Positions 1 through 12,364 of a DNA stretch of 64,000 nucleotides are shown here, piece after piece. The stretch is from Sinonovacula constricta. Lineage: Eukaryota; Mollusca; Bivalvia; Cardiida; Solecurtidae. Below the pieces are notes generated by a model. The model saw only the letters and a list, made by a program, of their open reading frames with translations, had not been told where the DNA came from and made no database searches. The stretch covers positions 36,956,504-37,020,503 of the forward strand of contig CM017559.1 in the NCBI GenBank assembly GCA_007844125.1, in the 5' to 3' direction. A program made the translations under genes and the position numbers. Positions within the stretch are counted from its first letter, which is position 1; every line of letters starts with the position of its first letter.

Positions 1-2653
1 TAAATACATTATTTATCAAGCAATACATTATTTAAAAAAGGAACAATACCATTTTAATGAAAATAAAAAAATATTGATAATAAACCATTTAATCAATATA
101 TAATCTATTTTAATGAAACACATGGACCCCAGTTATTTAGACAAAAAGATAATTCCGATGATAAACACAACACGGGAAAATAAATCCTAACAATGTACGT
201 TAGTCCACTTTAGACCAAAATATATATTCAGTTTTAAAGAATTACTTCGAACAAAAATACTTTTGTTAAGTTATTTAAAATAATATTTAATGTTTACTGG
301 TAAAGAAATAGTAAAATGCTTTAAATATAAAGCTCAAGGAGGTATGCATATTTTATACTGATTCTCGTTTTCTTCACCGACCTATCTAAAATCGGGCTTT
401 AAAAAGTTTTAAATAAAGACACTAATATCAAGTTGCATGCTACACGAACTTTACTTGTTCGACAAAAAGTTCTAATTGACGGTTTTCATGCTCATTAAGT
501 AACAGCAAAAATGTTCATGAGTGCAAAAAGGCCATGTCACTAATCAATAATCAACGAATCTCAGGCGTTTTATGTCGCACGTCTGTTTAAATTGAATCTT
601 AATTGATTAGATGTCACTTCATATGCAAACCAAATCTGTTAACATTTTCAGTATTTTGCATTTCTGCATTTCTTGTTTGGGTTTTTTTTCGTGAATAATG
701 TCACAAAGATGTTATAGTCTTTATTTCTTGTTTAAGTCAGTACACAGGAGTTAACTACATGAAAACGTTGTATCAAATAGTCTTAAATATTAACATATTG
801 TGTCTGATATCGGTTTTTTAACTCGGAACCTTTTGACGCTACTATCATAAATTATTATATATTTGAATAGGGGCAATTCAGAAAACATCTGACCATTTTA
901 TACCAATAGACTACATACTATCTTACCCCGCGTTTCTATGTTAAGCCGGTTGTATTAAATGATTTTAAAATAAAATTATATTTCTTTCTTTCTTGTTTAA
1001 TGCTTTGGAAACATCCTATAATTTGACAATTAATGCATGTCAAGTTTGTAATGGCTTCTGCACTTTGTCATTAAACTGGTGTGAACGAAAGTAACTGAAA
1101 ACAATCGAGGTAATATTTTCACCGCTTCCACATAAACAATTTCTATATATGGTTATAATTTATCTAAGGATCAACTAAAATGTTACTCAAATATATATTG
1201 TCTCATGTAGATGCAGGATCATACCTGTTCTTATTCTTATGGATATACATGTAAATACTTAATCAATAAAGGTAAGCTAGGGTTTTGGTGCACTGCACAA
1301 ACCAAGTTATTCTGTGTACAAGTCTGACAGTATGGAGATGACATTCAATTCCGGTACAGTTGTCAGTGTTGTGCACTGCAATTATACGCGCCACCAAATA
1401 CCTGTATACTAAAACTGAAGTACACGTAATTCAATTTCACTGTTGCTGTTTGTTTTGCTGTTGTTGTTGTTGTTTGTGTTTGTTTGTGTGGGAGGTTTTT
1501 GTTGTTGTTTTTTGTGTTGTTTTTGTGTGTGTTTTGTTTTTTGTATACACTGTGATATCAGTGAATACAGCGTTGTTGCTTTCAAAGAAGGCTATCGAAT
1601 TAATAACTTAAGATTATCCCTTTCTCTAAATTTCACCCGTTCCCTAATACGATGTTGAAAATGAATGGCAGTCATACAGTTAATATTCCGTTACAGTAAC
1701 ATTATTAAATGTTAACATATGTTGGTACTTCCTGTTTAAAATAGATGCACGTGTACTTATAAAGCACAGTTCTATATAAACTCATAAAATATGCACCATC
1801 CAACGAGCGAAGAAATTCAGCATCCAGAAATTTGTGACCTACTCTCTCGCTGTAAAGTTGGTCAACCGGTCATGATATTCGACTCTTAATCGTAGGACTT
1901 CTGTTTCACGTCATTGAGACTGGTCTGTTTATTTGATACGGAGCGGTTCAAATAAGACAAAAATATTGTACGGTGGTCTATTACACCAATTCCCATTGTC
2001 TCATAATGTGTTTACTTCTCCGAAGCAGGGAAAATATCACAGTTCTGCAGTGCTGTCATTGTTTCCAGTGAATTAAGCTACTGCTTAACGCAGGAAGTAG
2101 CCGACCTAACAAAGTAAGATTGTCCCTCTCTTTTCGATCGGCAAAAATACGTTTACTAATAATAGGATGTGAAAGGAATAAGAGAGGCACACAGTTAAAA
2201 TGTCGTAGCAGTACAAAATTATCAAATGTTTACATTGGTGTGTTCATCCTTTTCAATTAAGACACTTACTTCATTGTGACAAATTTTCGAATTTAATAAA
2301 TAAACGATGCTCTTGCTCCCGTACAAATACAGATTCTAGTGAATCTTGTTACGTTTGATGTAACCAGCAAAGAGCAAATGTGCGTTCTGTCCCGCGCAAA
2401 AGTGGCTCAACCGGTTTTGGTTTTCTAGCCTTAAATTTTACCCTATTGTTTACTATTATAAAAGCAGCGATGTATCATTCTATACATAGACGGTGGCGTC
2501 ACTGGATTTTAGTCTCCTCTCTACGATGACGCTTCTCAACCTAGTAGATTTGGGGGATTCTTTCTTCCGCATTGAAAAATAGTTCCCTGTATTAATGTAA
2601 AATCTTATATATACATACATGTTTATGCCTATGTTTCTTGTTAATGAAATGCT
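1..2653. other. No gene seen; AT-rich intergenic sequence
   Basis: Short ORFs only. A GTT/TTTG-rich stretch at 1442-1545 gives Leu/Val/Cys-rich ORFs that are not credible. Confidence 0.6.
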
Positions 2654-3002
2654 TATTTGTATTTAGTAGAGTGTTTAATAATATATACCACGTATTTGTA
2701 TTTAGTAGAGTGTTTAATAATATATAACGCGTATTTGTATTTAGTAGAGTATTTAATTATATATAACACCTATTTGTATTTAGTAGAGTGTTTAATAATG
2801 TATAACACCTATTTGTATTTAATAGTGTTTAATAATATATAACACCTATTTGTATTTAGTAGAGTGTTTAATAATATATACCACGTATTTGTATTTAGTA
2901 GAGTGTTTAATAATATATAACGCGTATTTGTATTTAGTAGAGTATTTAATTATATATAACACCTATTTGTATTTAGTAGAGTGTTTAATAATATATAACA
3001 CG
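2654..3002. repeat. 39-bp minisatellite, nine units with higher-order structure
   Basis: The unit TATTTGTATTTAGTAGAGTG plus 19 more bases is repeated nine times; unit 5 is 37 bp. Units 1-3 are identical to units 6-8, so a block of 193 bp was duplicated. The 39-bp period keeps reading frames open. Confidence 0.9.
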
Positions 3003-6000
3003 TAAACATAGTCATTTTCTGATTATATTAAAATACTACGACTACCTTGAATATGTTTTAACGCACTTGACCACGTTTGTTTGACTGACGATTTAGAATG
3101 GACGATATTTTTATATCAAAGGTTGCTAGGGAAGTACGAGTTACAGATTGTGCTGCAACTATGTCAGCTAAACTGCCTGAAAACGGTTATGAATTAATTT
3201 TATAAAGAAAGGTGGTGGCTGTACTACCCATAATCCTTTGAGCGCTTCCTCGCCGACTATTCGTTTAGTCTTGTGTTGACACATTGGCGCTGTCTGTAGA
3301 ATTTAACATAAATACAGGTTTTTGCGATAAATCTCCACTCAACACCCGGTACATCTATCCCTTAACCAAATTTCGATTAATCGAGTCAGTAGTTTTCAAT
3401 TTAAAATTTCCCGACAAGGGAAATTGGACAGGTTGGTGGAATATACAACTAAGGGAGATAACTCAATAATTCACGTTGATATGTACGTCGATCAAGTTAG
3501 AGTTCTTGATCAATGCACTTTTATATATTTAATATATATAACTTAATTCGTACTAAAATATAGACTTTTTGTAATTTTGATATTGTGTAGCATGGTTCAC
3601 CATAGTTATTAATTTGGTCAGGAAATAGAACTAACACCATTGCAAGGTTATTTAGCAGGCCAGCGAAAACAATATTTTGGAGATATACATGTACTGACTA
3701 TATTCCGGTATATATATAACGGTATATGTAGTGTATTCGTTTAATAGCTATTAATATGCTAAAATAGTTTATTTTAAACGTATTTTGAAAAAGCCATTGA
3801 ACTCTAACACAATGATGCCTTTGTATTGCTTTGCTCGTGTGTCCTTTGTTTACCTATGTATTATTAACACTGGTGTTACATTATATTTTAGGTATCAAAA
3901 ATAAACAACAATGTATTTGGTATCAAGATAGGAGATATTACGATCATCCACATCACCATTAAAGTCACCATTAAAGACATGTTAACAAACTTATAGTAGT
4001 ATTGTCGTCAGCGAATTCCCTTCAAAAATAGCTGAGCAAAATGTCAACAAACCACGGCAGACCTTCCACCATGTTTAAAGCAAATATGGAAAACGGATTC
4101 GGATAATGCTTCGGATAAAACAATAACGTTCGAAGATGACAGTCGGCATGGTGGGGAGAAGGAAGAAAATATGGAATGACAGGCGGCATGGTGGAGGGAA
4201 GGACGAAAATGCGGAATGACAGGCGGCATGGTGGAGGAACGTATGAAAAAAACGGAATGACAGGCGGCATAGTGGAGCGAAGGACAAAGCTAGTGTTAAA
4301 TTTGTTCTGGTGACGGTTACGCTTACTGTCGCCGATATTCTGAATCGTCAGGAAGAAACCATATCTCAATTCTTCAGATTTCTTCACTTATTCTGACTGA
4401 TATTGATTCTACTTGTACACAATGTAATTGTATGTGGAGGCACGTAACGAGGTCGTACTTAACAGGGGAGTGTGGACAAAAACGTCTTATTTCCTAGAGC
4501 ACCTTTTGTTGGCGACCCTGGCAATAATACAATAGGGTTACTTGGCACTCGAGTTCTGACATGTTTTACGAACATATTGGTTTTTCCTTTTCAATATTCT
4601 CAACATGCTGTACCCATATGATGAAGGTGGATCGGCAATAGGATTATTATCAGATCATTGTAATTTCTTATAAAAAAATAAATCCCGACTGTATTGTATA
4701 TACATTTATTTATTTAGAATAAAAAGGAAATGATTAATAAATGTTAATAGGCTTGGATATGCGAAAACCAAGAAAATACCAAACACAATTTTGTTCTTTA
4801 AACTGTTGTATGTCAACATTGATGCTTAAACAGTTTTGAATACTATCAACAAATCGCCAAACAGACAGACAGGTAGACCGATACGCGTTTAAATACACAG
4901 AAAGACAGACAAACATTTGGTATTTTATATTGCATCCATAAGTTGCTCATTGATATGATTTAAGACTGGCCGCAAATACATTGAACTGATTTATATGGAT
5001 ATATGTGACAACTACACAAGTTTAGTCAGATCTATCGGGGTTTCTTATCTGGGTCAAAGAACATATCCCTCATGTTTATAACTTATACAACAGACAAGAT
5101 TTCACAGTGAATTCGTATTATGTATCTTTGTATATGTATTAATCATTGTCCATGTTTATCCAACAATAACTTTCTTTAATTGTAAGTTTTTGAAGCCATG
5201 CTTTTGTGACCATTTCCTTTTGGAAAAGAAAGGATCAGCAGATCTTTGTGTCGGGTTGAGATTTTAAATGTTGTAAGGGCGTCAGACAATCTTGTTAAAG
5301 GCGTCAGACGAAGTCACAGTTCCGCTCAATCATCCTTACTTACTTACTAATTAAATGTTTAAACAACTTGTAACTAATGCTCGCCAAATAATTTGTTATT
5401 AACGGCGAGGGTAAATAAGTCCAAATATCATAGAGGGTTACTAATGGCGCGAGGGTTGCTCTTAGCTATGGTGATTAAAATTATAAATAAACTTAAATAT
5501 TCATGATGTTATTATTAAAATGTTGGTTAGCTTCGAGAAATTTAAGTTTGAGTATGAGGTTTGGTGATGATCTGTTCAATAATACTGAGCATGAGGTATG
5601 ATATGATAATTCTTAAAAAAAATTCATGGTTGCTTTAATAGTTTATAATTGTAAATATGTTCGTCACATTATTTATCGTCAATATTTAACGTATGTGTAG
5701 GGTGCACAGTTACAAACTATATGATTTTTTTCCTACCAAACCAACGGTTTCTTAACAATAAATAATGCATAATATCGCATGTTGATTAGTTTTAATTTAA
5801 AAAATCTATATTATCCTGCTCCTCATTGGGAAGGTTAAACAAAATTGTTAAAATAATAAAACAAAACTATTCCGACTCTTCACCACGGCTATCTTTTTAG
5901 GGCCTTATTAAAATATATGAATCTAAAAATAATTATAAACATTATTTTCATGTCCCATAGACGTGCCGGACGGCGATATATATTTTGGTAAAGTGCCTAT

Positions 6001-6153
6001 GTTCATTATATCAAATCATCATCAATAACAATGTTTACTTGACAGAATGAAAAAGGGCTGTAATGGAAAGCGTTTCGTAGCACTGATTTGACTTTCGTAG
6101 GTTGTAATCTATTCTGTGGTGTGGTGTGTGGTATGTTGTAGTTGCACTGTTGT
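3003..6153. other. No gene seen apart from the 40-bp minisatellite
   Basis: AT-rich. The ORFs are short or lie in repeats. No splice-linked exons could be joined. Confidence 0.55.
4138..4287. repeat. ~40-bp minisatellite, four units
   Basis: The unit carries GACAGGCGGCATGGTGGAG followed by an A-rich spacer; four diverged copies. All ORFs here come from the repeat. Confidence 0.85.
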
Positions 6154-6184
6154 GTTGTTGTTGTTGTTGTTGCTGCTGTTGTGG

Positions 6185-6240
<56 letters not shown>
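6154..6240. repeat. (GTT)n microsatellite
   Basis: An almost perfect TTG/GTT run with two GCT interruptions near the start. It yields poly-Leu or poly-Thr ORFs that are artefacts. Confidence 0.95.
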
Positions 6241-6427
6241 AGACCCAATATTTGAAGCCAAAATACCGCTGACAGGCACGTTGTCTTGCCAAAGCTTTTT
6301 TAAAAGTCGGTGGATTAAAATAAAAGTTAGAACTTAATTCGTCACTAACATTAATGAAAAAAATATGATAAAGGAAGAAAGAAGACAAAATATAATAAGC
6401 AAAATACTTAAAATCTTTGGACGTTAT

Positions 6428-6500
6428 AAGGTTTGCACCTGTGACATCTTGGTGGGCAGCCCACTGCTCTACTGACTCAGCCACCGAATCATGGGACATG
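6428..6500 (-). mobile_element. Decayed tRNA-derived SINE head
   Basis: On the minus strand it reads GGTGGCTGAGTCAGTAGAGC (A-box-like), then CACAGGTGCAAACC (weak B box). No body was delimited. Similar weak heads occur near 7625-7690 (minus) and 8664-8720 (plus). Confidence 0.35.
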
Positions 6501-7035
6501 CTTCTTTGTGTATCAGCTCTGTTAAATGCTTTAATGATATATGACGAATAAGAATTTATTTAAATTAATAATTTATATAACGTTTTAATATGGTTACTGG
6601 GCTTTCTCAATTAACGCATTAGTATGCTAAAAAGGGAAACTATCATGTCGAGCGAAAGCACCGCAATTCAAGTCAAATTAATCTTTCGACATTTACTCAG
6701 CCTCCATGTCAGTGGTGGTGTGTGTACATTAAAATTGTTTTCCCAAGAATACTGGTTATATTTTCTGGTTTATTTGAAGTTCATTTTTGTAAAGAAGGCG
6801 AAATTTTAATTAGAGTGAGCCAAATTCATCGATTATACCAGTACTAGAACACATAAAATTGCCAGCACACCATTAAATAACTTATATGCTTCATGCTGCT
6901 ACTTTTAATTATGATCAACGATCAATTAACGCCAGTTTTCAAGCACGTTCTGTGGCAGATGTTAATTAATTGACATTTATTGCTGTGTTTCTAGATTGGT
7001 GATGGCTGTTTTGCAAACACAGCTGAGGAAAATAT

Positions 7036-7113
7036 AAACTGCAATTACAATTATTCAAACTAAACTGCAATTACAATTATTCAAACTAAACTGCAATTAC
7101 AATTATTCAAACT
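7036..7113. repeat. 26-bp tandem repeat, three perfect copies
   Basis: The unit AAACTGCAATTACAATTATT plus CAAACT is repeated three times without a mismatch, which suggests a recent expansion. Confidence 0.9.
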
Positions 7114-7217
7114 AATTTATTTTTTCTGTGGGGGAAAGACGATCAACAAAAAACATAATTGCAAATTATTGTTTTTCCCGTGCATATTCAGATAACAGGT
7201 TTTCCTTGCAGACAGGT

Positions 7218-7345
7218 AGATGGATGGATAATTGGATGGATGGATGGATGGATGGATGGATGGATGAATGGATGGAGGGATGGATGGATGGAGGGATGGA
7301 TGGATGGAGGGATGGATGGATGGAGGGATGGATTGATGGATGGAG
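7218..7345. repeat. (ATGG)n array with GAGGGATGGATGG variants
   Basis: A tetranucleotide array; its second half alternates with GAGG units every 12-16 bp. It produces Trp-Met-Asp-Gly-rich ORFs that are artefacts. Confidence 0.95.
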
Positions 7346-10049
7346 CCCATCTTAGAAAATCAGTGATTTAATTGCCGCATTACTGCACACTGTATAATAT
7401 CAGACAGTTGCATCTAATAAATGACAGATCTGACAGATTGTGTCAAGCATGTACTTTCAATCAACTTCCCAGTAAGAATTCAGATCAACAGTGTTGTTAT
7501 CATGCTATGTTGTTATCATGACAAGAGTCATATTCCATCCCCCCAACCCACCAGCACCCCATCACACATACACACTTGAACTTAGAGTACTTAGAGCCAA
7601 GCCTTACAAGTTCATTTGTGTCAGGAAAATGTGATCTGCTGGATTCAAAACTAAGAGCCGACGCTTTTTCCACAGCGCCGCACAACCGATATTGTAATAC
7701 ACGACTAGTTTTTATATGGTGTGTTGTTGCAATTGGCGTTATTGCATAAAATGCTGTTTTTTTAATATCACAAAGCTTGTTCAATAAACTCTTAATCTGG
7801 ACAGAATAGACATTTTTGTGGCGTCTTGCAATAAATCTTATGGCGACTAGGTGTCGTTCTAATACTACTTACATCGTTGATTTATTATTTGATTTTAATT
7901 GATACCAATGTAATGAAAATCAATTCGATAATATTCGATTACGCCTGAAAGATTTCAATAACACATTATTTTTGTTGTTATTTAAATTGTAAAAGTATTA
8001 CACTATTAGAGCTTATACATGTACATGTATCTACATGTATCTATATTAACACTCAGCAACCAGTTGTATCAACCATGGTTAAAGTTTGGTTACTCGTACT
8101 GATTGGTTAGTAAGTTGGTTAGCCTATGGTAGGGGATGTACGCCAATATTAAATTTCTAATTTGCAAATTGCAATGCTGCATAAGCTTAAATTTGTTTTT
8201 TGTTTGCACAAACACGTTCGTTTTTTACATGTATCTATTTTACATTACGCGTATACAATTTGGAATTAACAAATCTCAAGTCACTATCAAGTCACAAATT
8301 TTATGTTCGCTTACAATTTACAAGTTACAAATCTCAGGGTCACAATTCTCAAGTCACAAATTACTAACGCACAAGTTAAGAATTGGCAACATTCAGACGC
8401 TAGGTAGTGGTACCACATAAATACAGACGTCACAAAGCTAAAAATAGAACGGAATTTCACAAGTAAAAAAATGGAACGGGATCATAAATGATTCTTCAAA
8501 GGAGATAAAATAGAAAACAGCCAACGTTTTTTGGCGTCAAATTGAACACGTTATCTTTTGCCTAAAGTAGTAATTAATGTATATATTAAAATTCTGCAAG
8601 TAATTTTACCATATAAGTTTTTGTTGTCGGACGTTTCCAGAAGAACATATTATCTCATTTGCATTAGCTCAGTTGCTAGAGCACATACCACAAGAGCAGG
8701 TTAAAGGAATTTTGCCAGCTCGGATCACTTCGGTTAAATCAGGATATATGCAGTTAAATGAAAGAGGGTGGTACATAGATATTGATAGTGGAGGGGGGGG
8801 GGTGTAAGGGCTGTCAGACCTGAGAGATAAAAATATACGAACAACATTTGAACCGATTCATACAGTTTGAGGAAAGGGTAGACACGTGTAAATATGGACC
8901 AACTTTTATTGGTGCATGTCTACAGTACATGTCACGAATGATTATAAATGCATGTATCACGCATTTTTCTTAATGTGCCACTAACACTGAATTAGCACTT
9001 GATCTTCTATAATCACAAACATAGGCCTATATATACGTAGTCATATCATGATCAGCAGTTCAGTACAGAATAATATCCCTTAAATTGTATAGCACAAATA
9101 AATAATAAATGTGTAGGATTCTATCGGTAAGAAACTTACAACTTGACAGTACACTCGAACGTGGACAAGTTCAAGCAATATTCCCGTGTAAGAAGCGCCC
9201 CCTTGCGTCCTAATGTTGAACTGGTGTAAGTGGTATATTACACGGATGGATTCTTATCTTCTCCTGCTGCAATAATATCACTACTAGCAATATGCCTCAT
9301 CAACCCTTTCGTGTCCAGGTGTAAGTTATTTATATTTTTATGTGCATGTTACACTTTTATGTAGTAAACGGCTATTTGCGCTAAAATTGTATTTGTTTTT
9401 TTTTATTTTATTTTATTTTGTTTTTGTTTTTATCAGATTTTCAATCAATACAACATATGAAAATAACCACATTTTTTTTATTAATGAAATTGTGGTGATC
9501 CTTATGTGATTATTTTCCGTTACATCTGGAACAAACATATGTACATCTCGTATATCAAATAAATTGGTCATGTTTTCAATTAGATGTGTATTTGATAACT
9601 GGAATATTGATGACATGACTTTATCGTCAATGAATGGTTCTGTCAGTAGACAGATGGTGTCAGTAGACAGTCTTTGTACAAGGGATAAGACAGACATTAG
9701 ATAAATTCCAGAATACAAATCACGTTGGTATATTTTTTCTCAGCTGACCTCACCTGACCCTTGATAATCATCTGTCATAAACAAGTGGTCCTCGTTCTGG
9801 ATAATTAAGAAATAAATCATAAGGAATTGTTGTTAGAAATATTATCATCTTCATCTGCAGCAACATAAGCAGCAACAGCAACATAATCACCACCATCATC
9901 ATTATCACCAACATCCCCACTTACACCCCATCAACCACAACCTTGCCCCAATCTGAAACAACCCGAATATTTCAAATCAAAACCTGACATTATCTGCCAT
10001 GTTTGTTTCAACTCGCCCCTTCTCGCTATCGTCGTTCATAAATAATTGA

Positions 10050-10427
10050 ATGGCAGCTGGTTGTGGCAGCTTTTTATACAAATTCAGGAAATATTGTTTC
10101 CGGGAAAGATGGATCAACGTTCTTCAATTAAACTGCTCATCTATCGAAGTATACATGAACCTCTCAAAAAAGAATAAGTGTAAACACAATGTAAATTGTT
10201 CCACTGGGAACTGTATTAAGTATATTTTTTCTAAAAACGCTCCAACTAAACTTTTCGGTAAAATTTTTCAAGAATTAAACAGAAACAATTGCATTCTTGA
10301 CATATTTGCAAATATTAAAACACCATTAAGCGAACTGCATAGCATGCAACTTGGTGGGGCTAAGAACCATAACTTATGGACAAGTCAAAGCTGCAATCGG
10401 AAAGAACATAAAAAGCGGTGTGCGTAA
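10050..10427 (+). CDS. Doubtful 125-codon ORF, function unknown
   Basis: An ATG-initiated ORF rich in lysine, asparagine and cysteine ends just before a donor-like GTAAGT. It has no recognised domain, no partner exon could be joined, and its composition matches the AT-rich background. It is probably not a gene; it is listed because it is the longest non-repetitive ORF in the left 12 kb. Confidence 0.12.
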   Translation: MAAGCGSFLYKFRKYCFRERWINVLQLNCSSIEVYMNLSKKNKCKHNVNCSTGNCIKYIFSKNAPTKLFGKIFQELNRNNCILDIFANIKTPLSELHSMQLGGAKNHNLWTSQSCNRKEHKKRCA

Positions 10428-11514
10428 GTTGTATTACAATCCCTCACGCAATACAGTGGCAGCATTCACAAAGACTTTTTTCTGCTAAACTCAGATGATA
10501 CACTACAATCCCTCACTACATCACGCACTACAATGGCTGCATCCATTAGGACTAGGACATGTTTTTTTTTTTGTTTTGTTTTGTTTTTTTCTTAGAAGCA
10601 ATGTTACAATCAATCACACACATGTCAGAGGCTGTATTCACAATGATTTGTTTTTCTATCATGCTCAGATGTGAGACAACCATTTTACATGCAGAACAGA
10701 GGCTGTGCCTTGAATTTTCGTGATACTTTATAGATATCGAAATTATTTGGAAGTTCATAACTTTACGAAACTATATGATGTGTCATATAAAAACTTACTT
10801 GACCTATCTGCTATACATTTTTTGTATGTACTCGTATTTTTGGTGCTATAAAGAGAGTCAGTATCTTGAAATACAACACAAGCAAGGGGATATAACCTAA
10901 GTGATATTTTTAAATATTTTTACAAATGAGTTTCTCCCCTTTTAAAATATATCAAGCCAGAGTATATGTATTTTTTTAAACTTTCGTATTTTTTCTCGTT
11001 TAAAGAGAAACGGTGGACGAAACCGAACTCTTATTAACTGATTAAATTATGACAGAAGCAATTTGAATCAACGTTGACACAAAAAGCATTGTAAATTGGG
11101 GATTTACTATCGTTATAACTGCGAAGCTTTAATAAGTCATAATTAGTTATTAACGTCTTTTGCGGAAATTTTCCGTTACTGTAAATACTAAAACACTTTT
11201 GCTGTCTACACTTAAGACATTGATTATCAAGTTCACTCCTTTGGTTCGAAATTAGCTGATTGTGTATGGTCAATGTTCTAAAATAGAATTTTATATTAAA
11301 ACTTTTCCGAAGAAAACTTTAACACAATAGCAACTGGTTACACGCCCGCATACTGTACAACCCAGTAGGCGAGTAATATCATTGAACCAGTCTGGTCAAA
11401 ATGAGGTTTAATGAATATATAATTAATGTAAAAGATAAAGACTACATTGAATTATTCAGGACTAAACAAATACAAACAACAGTCATCCGCTTGTTGTAAC
11501 AACACTCTTGTTCT

Positions 11515-11677
11515 CTGTGTCCGAGACATGTGACAATTTGCGATTTTATGTTCGGTGTTCGCTGTGAAAGAGCAGTGTGACAATGTGCGGTTTTATGCTC
11601 GATGTTCTCTGTGTCAGAGCAATGTGACAATTGGCGGTTGTATGTTCGTTCTTCTCTGTGACAGAGCAATGTAACAA
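11515..11677. repeat. ~53-bp repeat, three diverged copies
   Basis: Each copy contains GTGACAATTTGCG-like, TTTATGTTCG-like and CTGTGTCAGAGCA-like segments in the same order. Confidence 0.75.
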
Positions 11678-12364
11678 TTGCATGCTTTGTTTACCCGTGT
11701 GAATGTGTATTCAACTATTCCTACCGTACTTGGTTTGGTTTATTTTGTTTTTGACACCGTATGGCCAAGTTTTGTGTCAGCGCGACGTCGAACGCAATTA
11801 AATAAACATAAATTTAAACAAGTGACGGAGGGGCAAACAAACAGACATAGCCTTACGAAATATGTTTTTCCTCGATCTGAGCTAACAAACGGAAACAAGG
11901 CACGTTCTTAACTACAATGTATTTTACTTATTTACATAAATAATAACAGAGCATTCACAAAAAAAATATAAAACAATCTAATAAATTGCATAACAGTGGG
12001 CTGAGCACCCAAAATAATACTGTTTGTGATCAAATAAAAGTTAAGAACTTAGGTCTACAAGAAACCGCTTACTATACCTTAACAGAAGTCAGCCTGGTGA
12101 ATACAAAACAAAACTGCAGTTGAAACACGTTTTGATTAAAATTGCATTCTTGATATTCGTTATAAGAACACTAAATTGTGCACACAAATAAATAAGGTTT
12201 AAAATGGAATACTAATAATTTATGTTTCATTATAATACTTATACTCGGACATAGATTGTCTTACAGGGGAACATTGTCGGTGGTGCACAGAAGAGTTCAG
12301 AATACGTACAGAACTTCGTTTTCTGAAACGGCCGAATTGTCCCGAGTGTGTATTGAATCCCTGG

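Larger units (their letters stand above)
7346..12364. other. Mostly non-coding; 3' flank of the unnamed gene
   Basis: Contains weak tRNA-like heads near 7625 and 8664, degenerate CAAGTCACAAATT repeats at 8277-8370, the doubtful ORF at 10050 and the 53-bp repeat at 11515. Nothing else can be supported. Confidence 0.5.
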
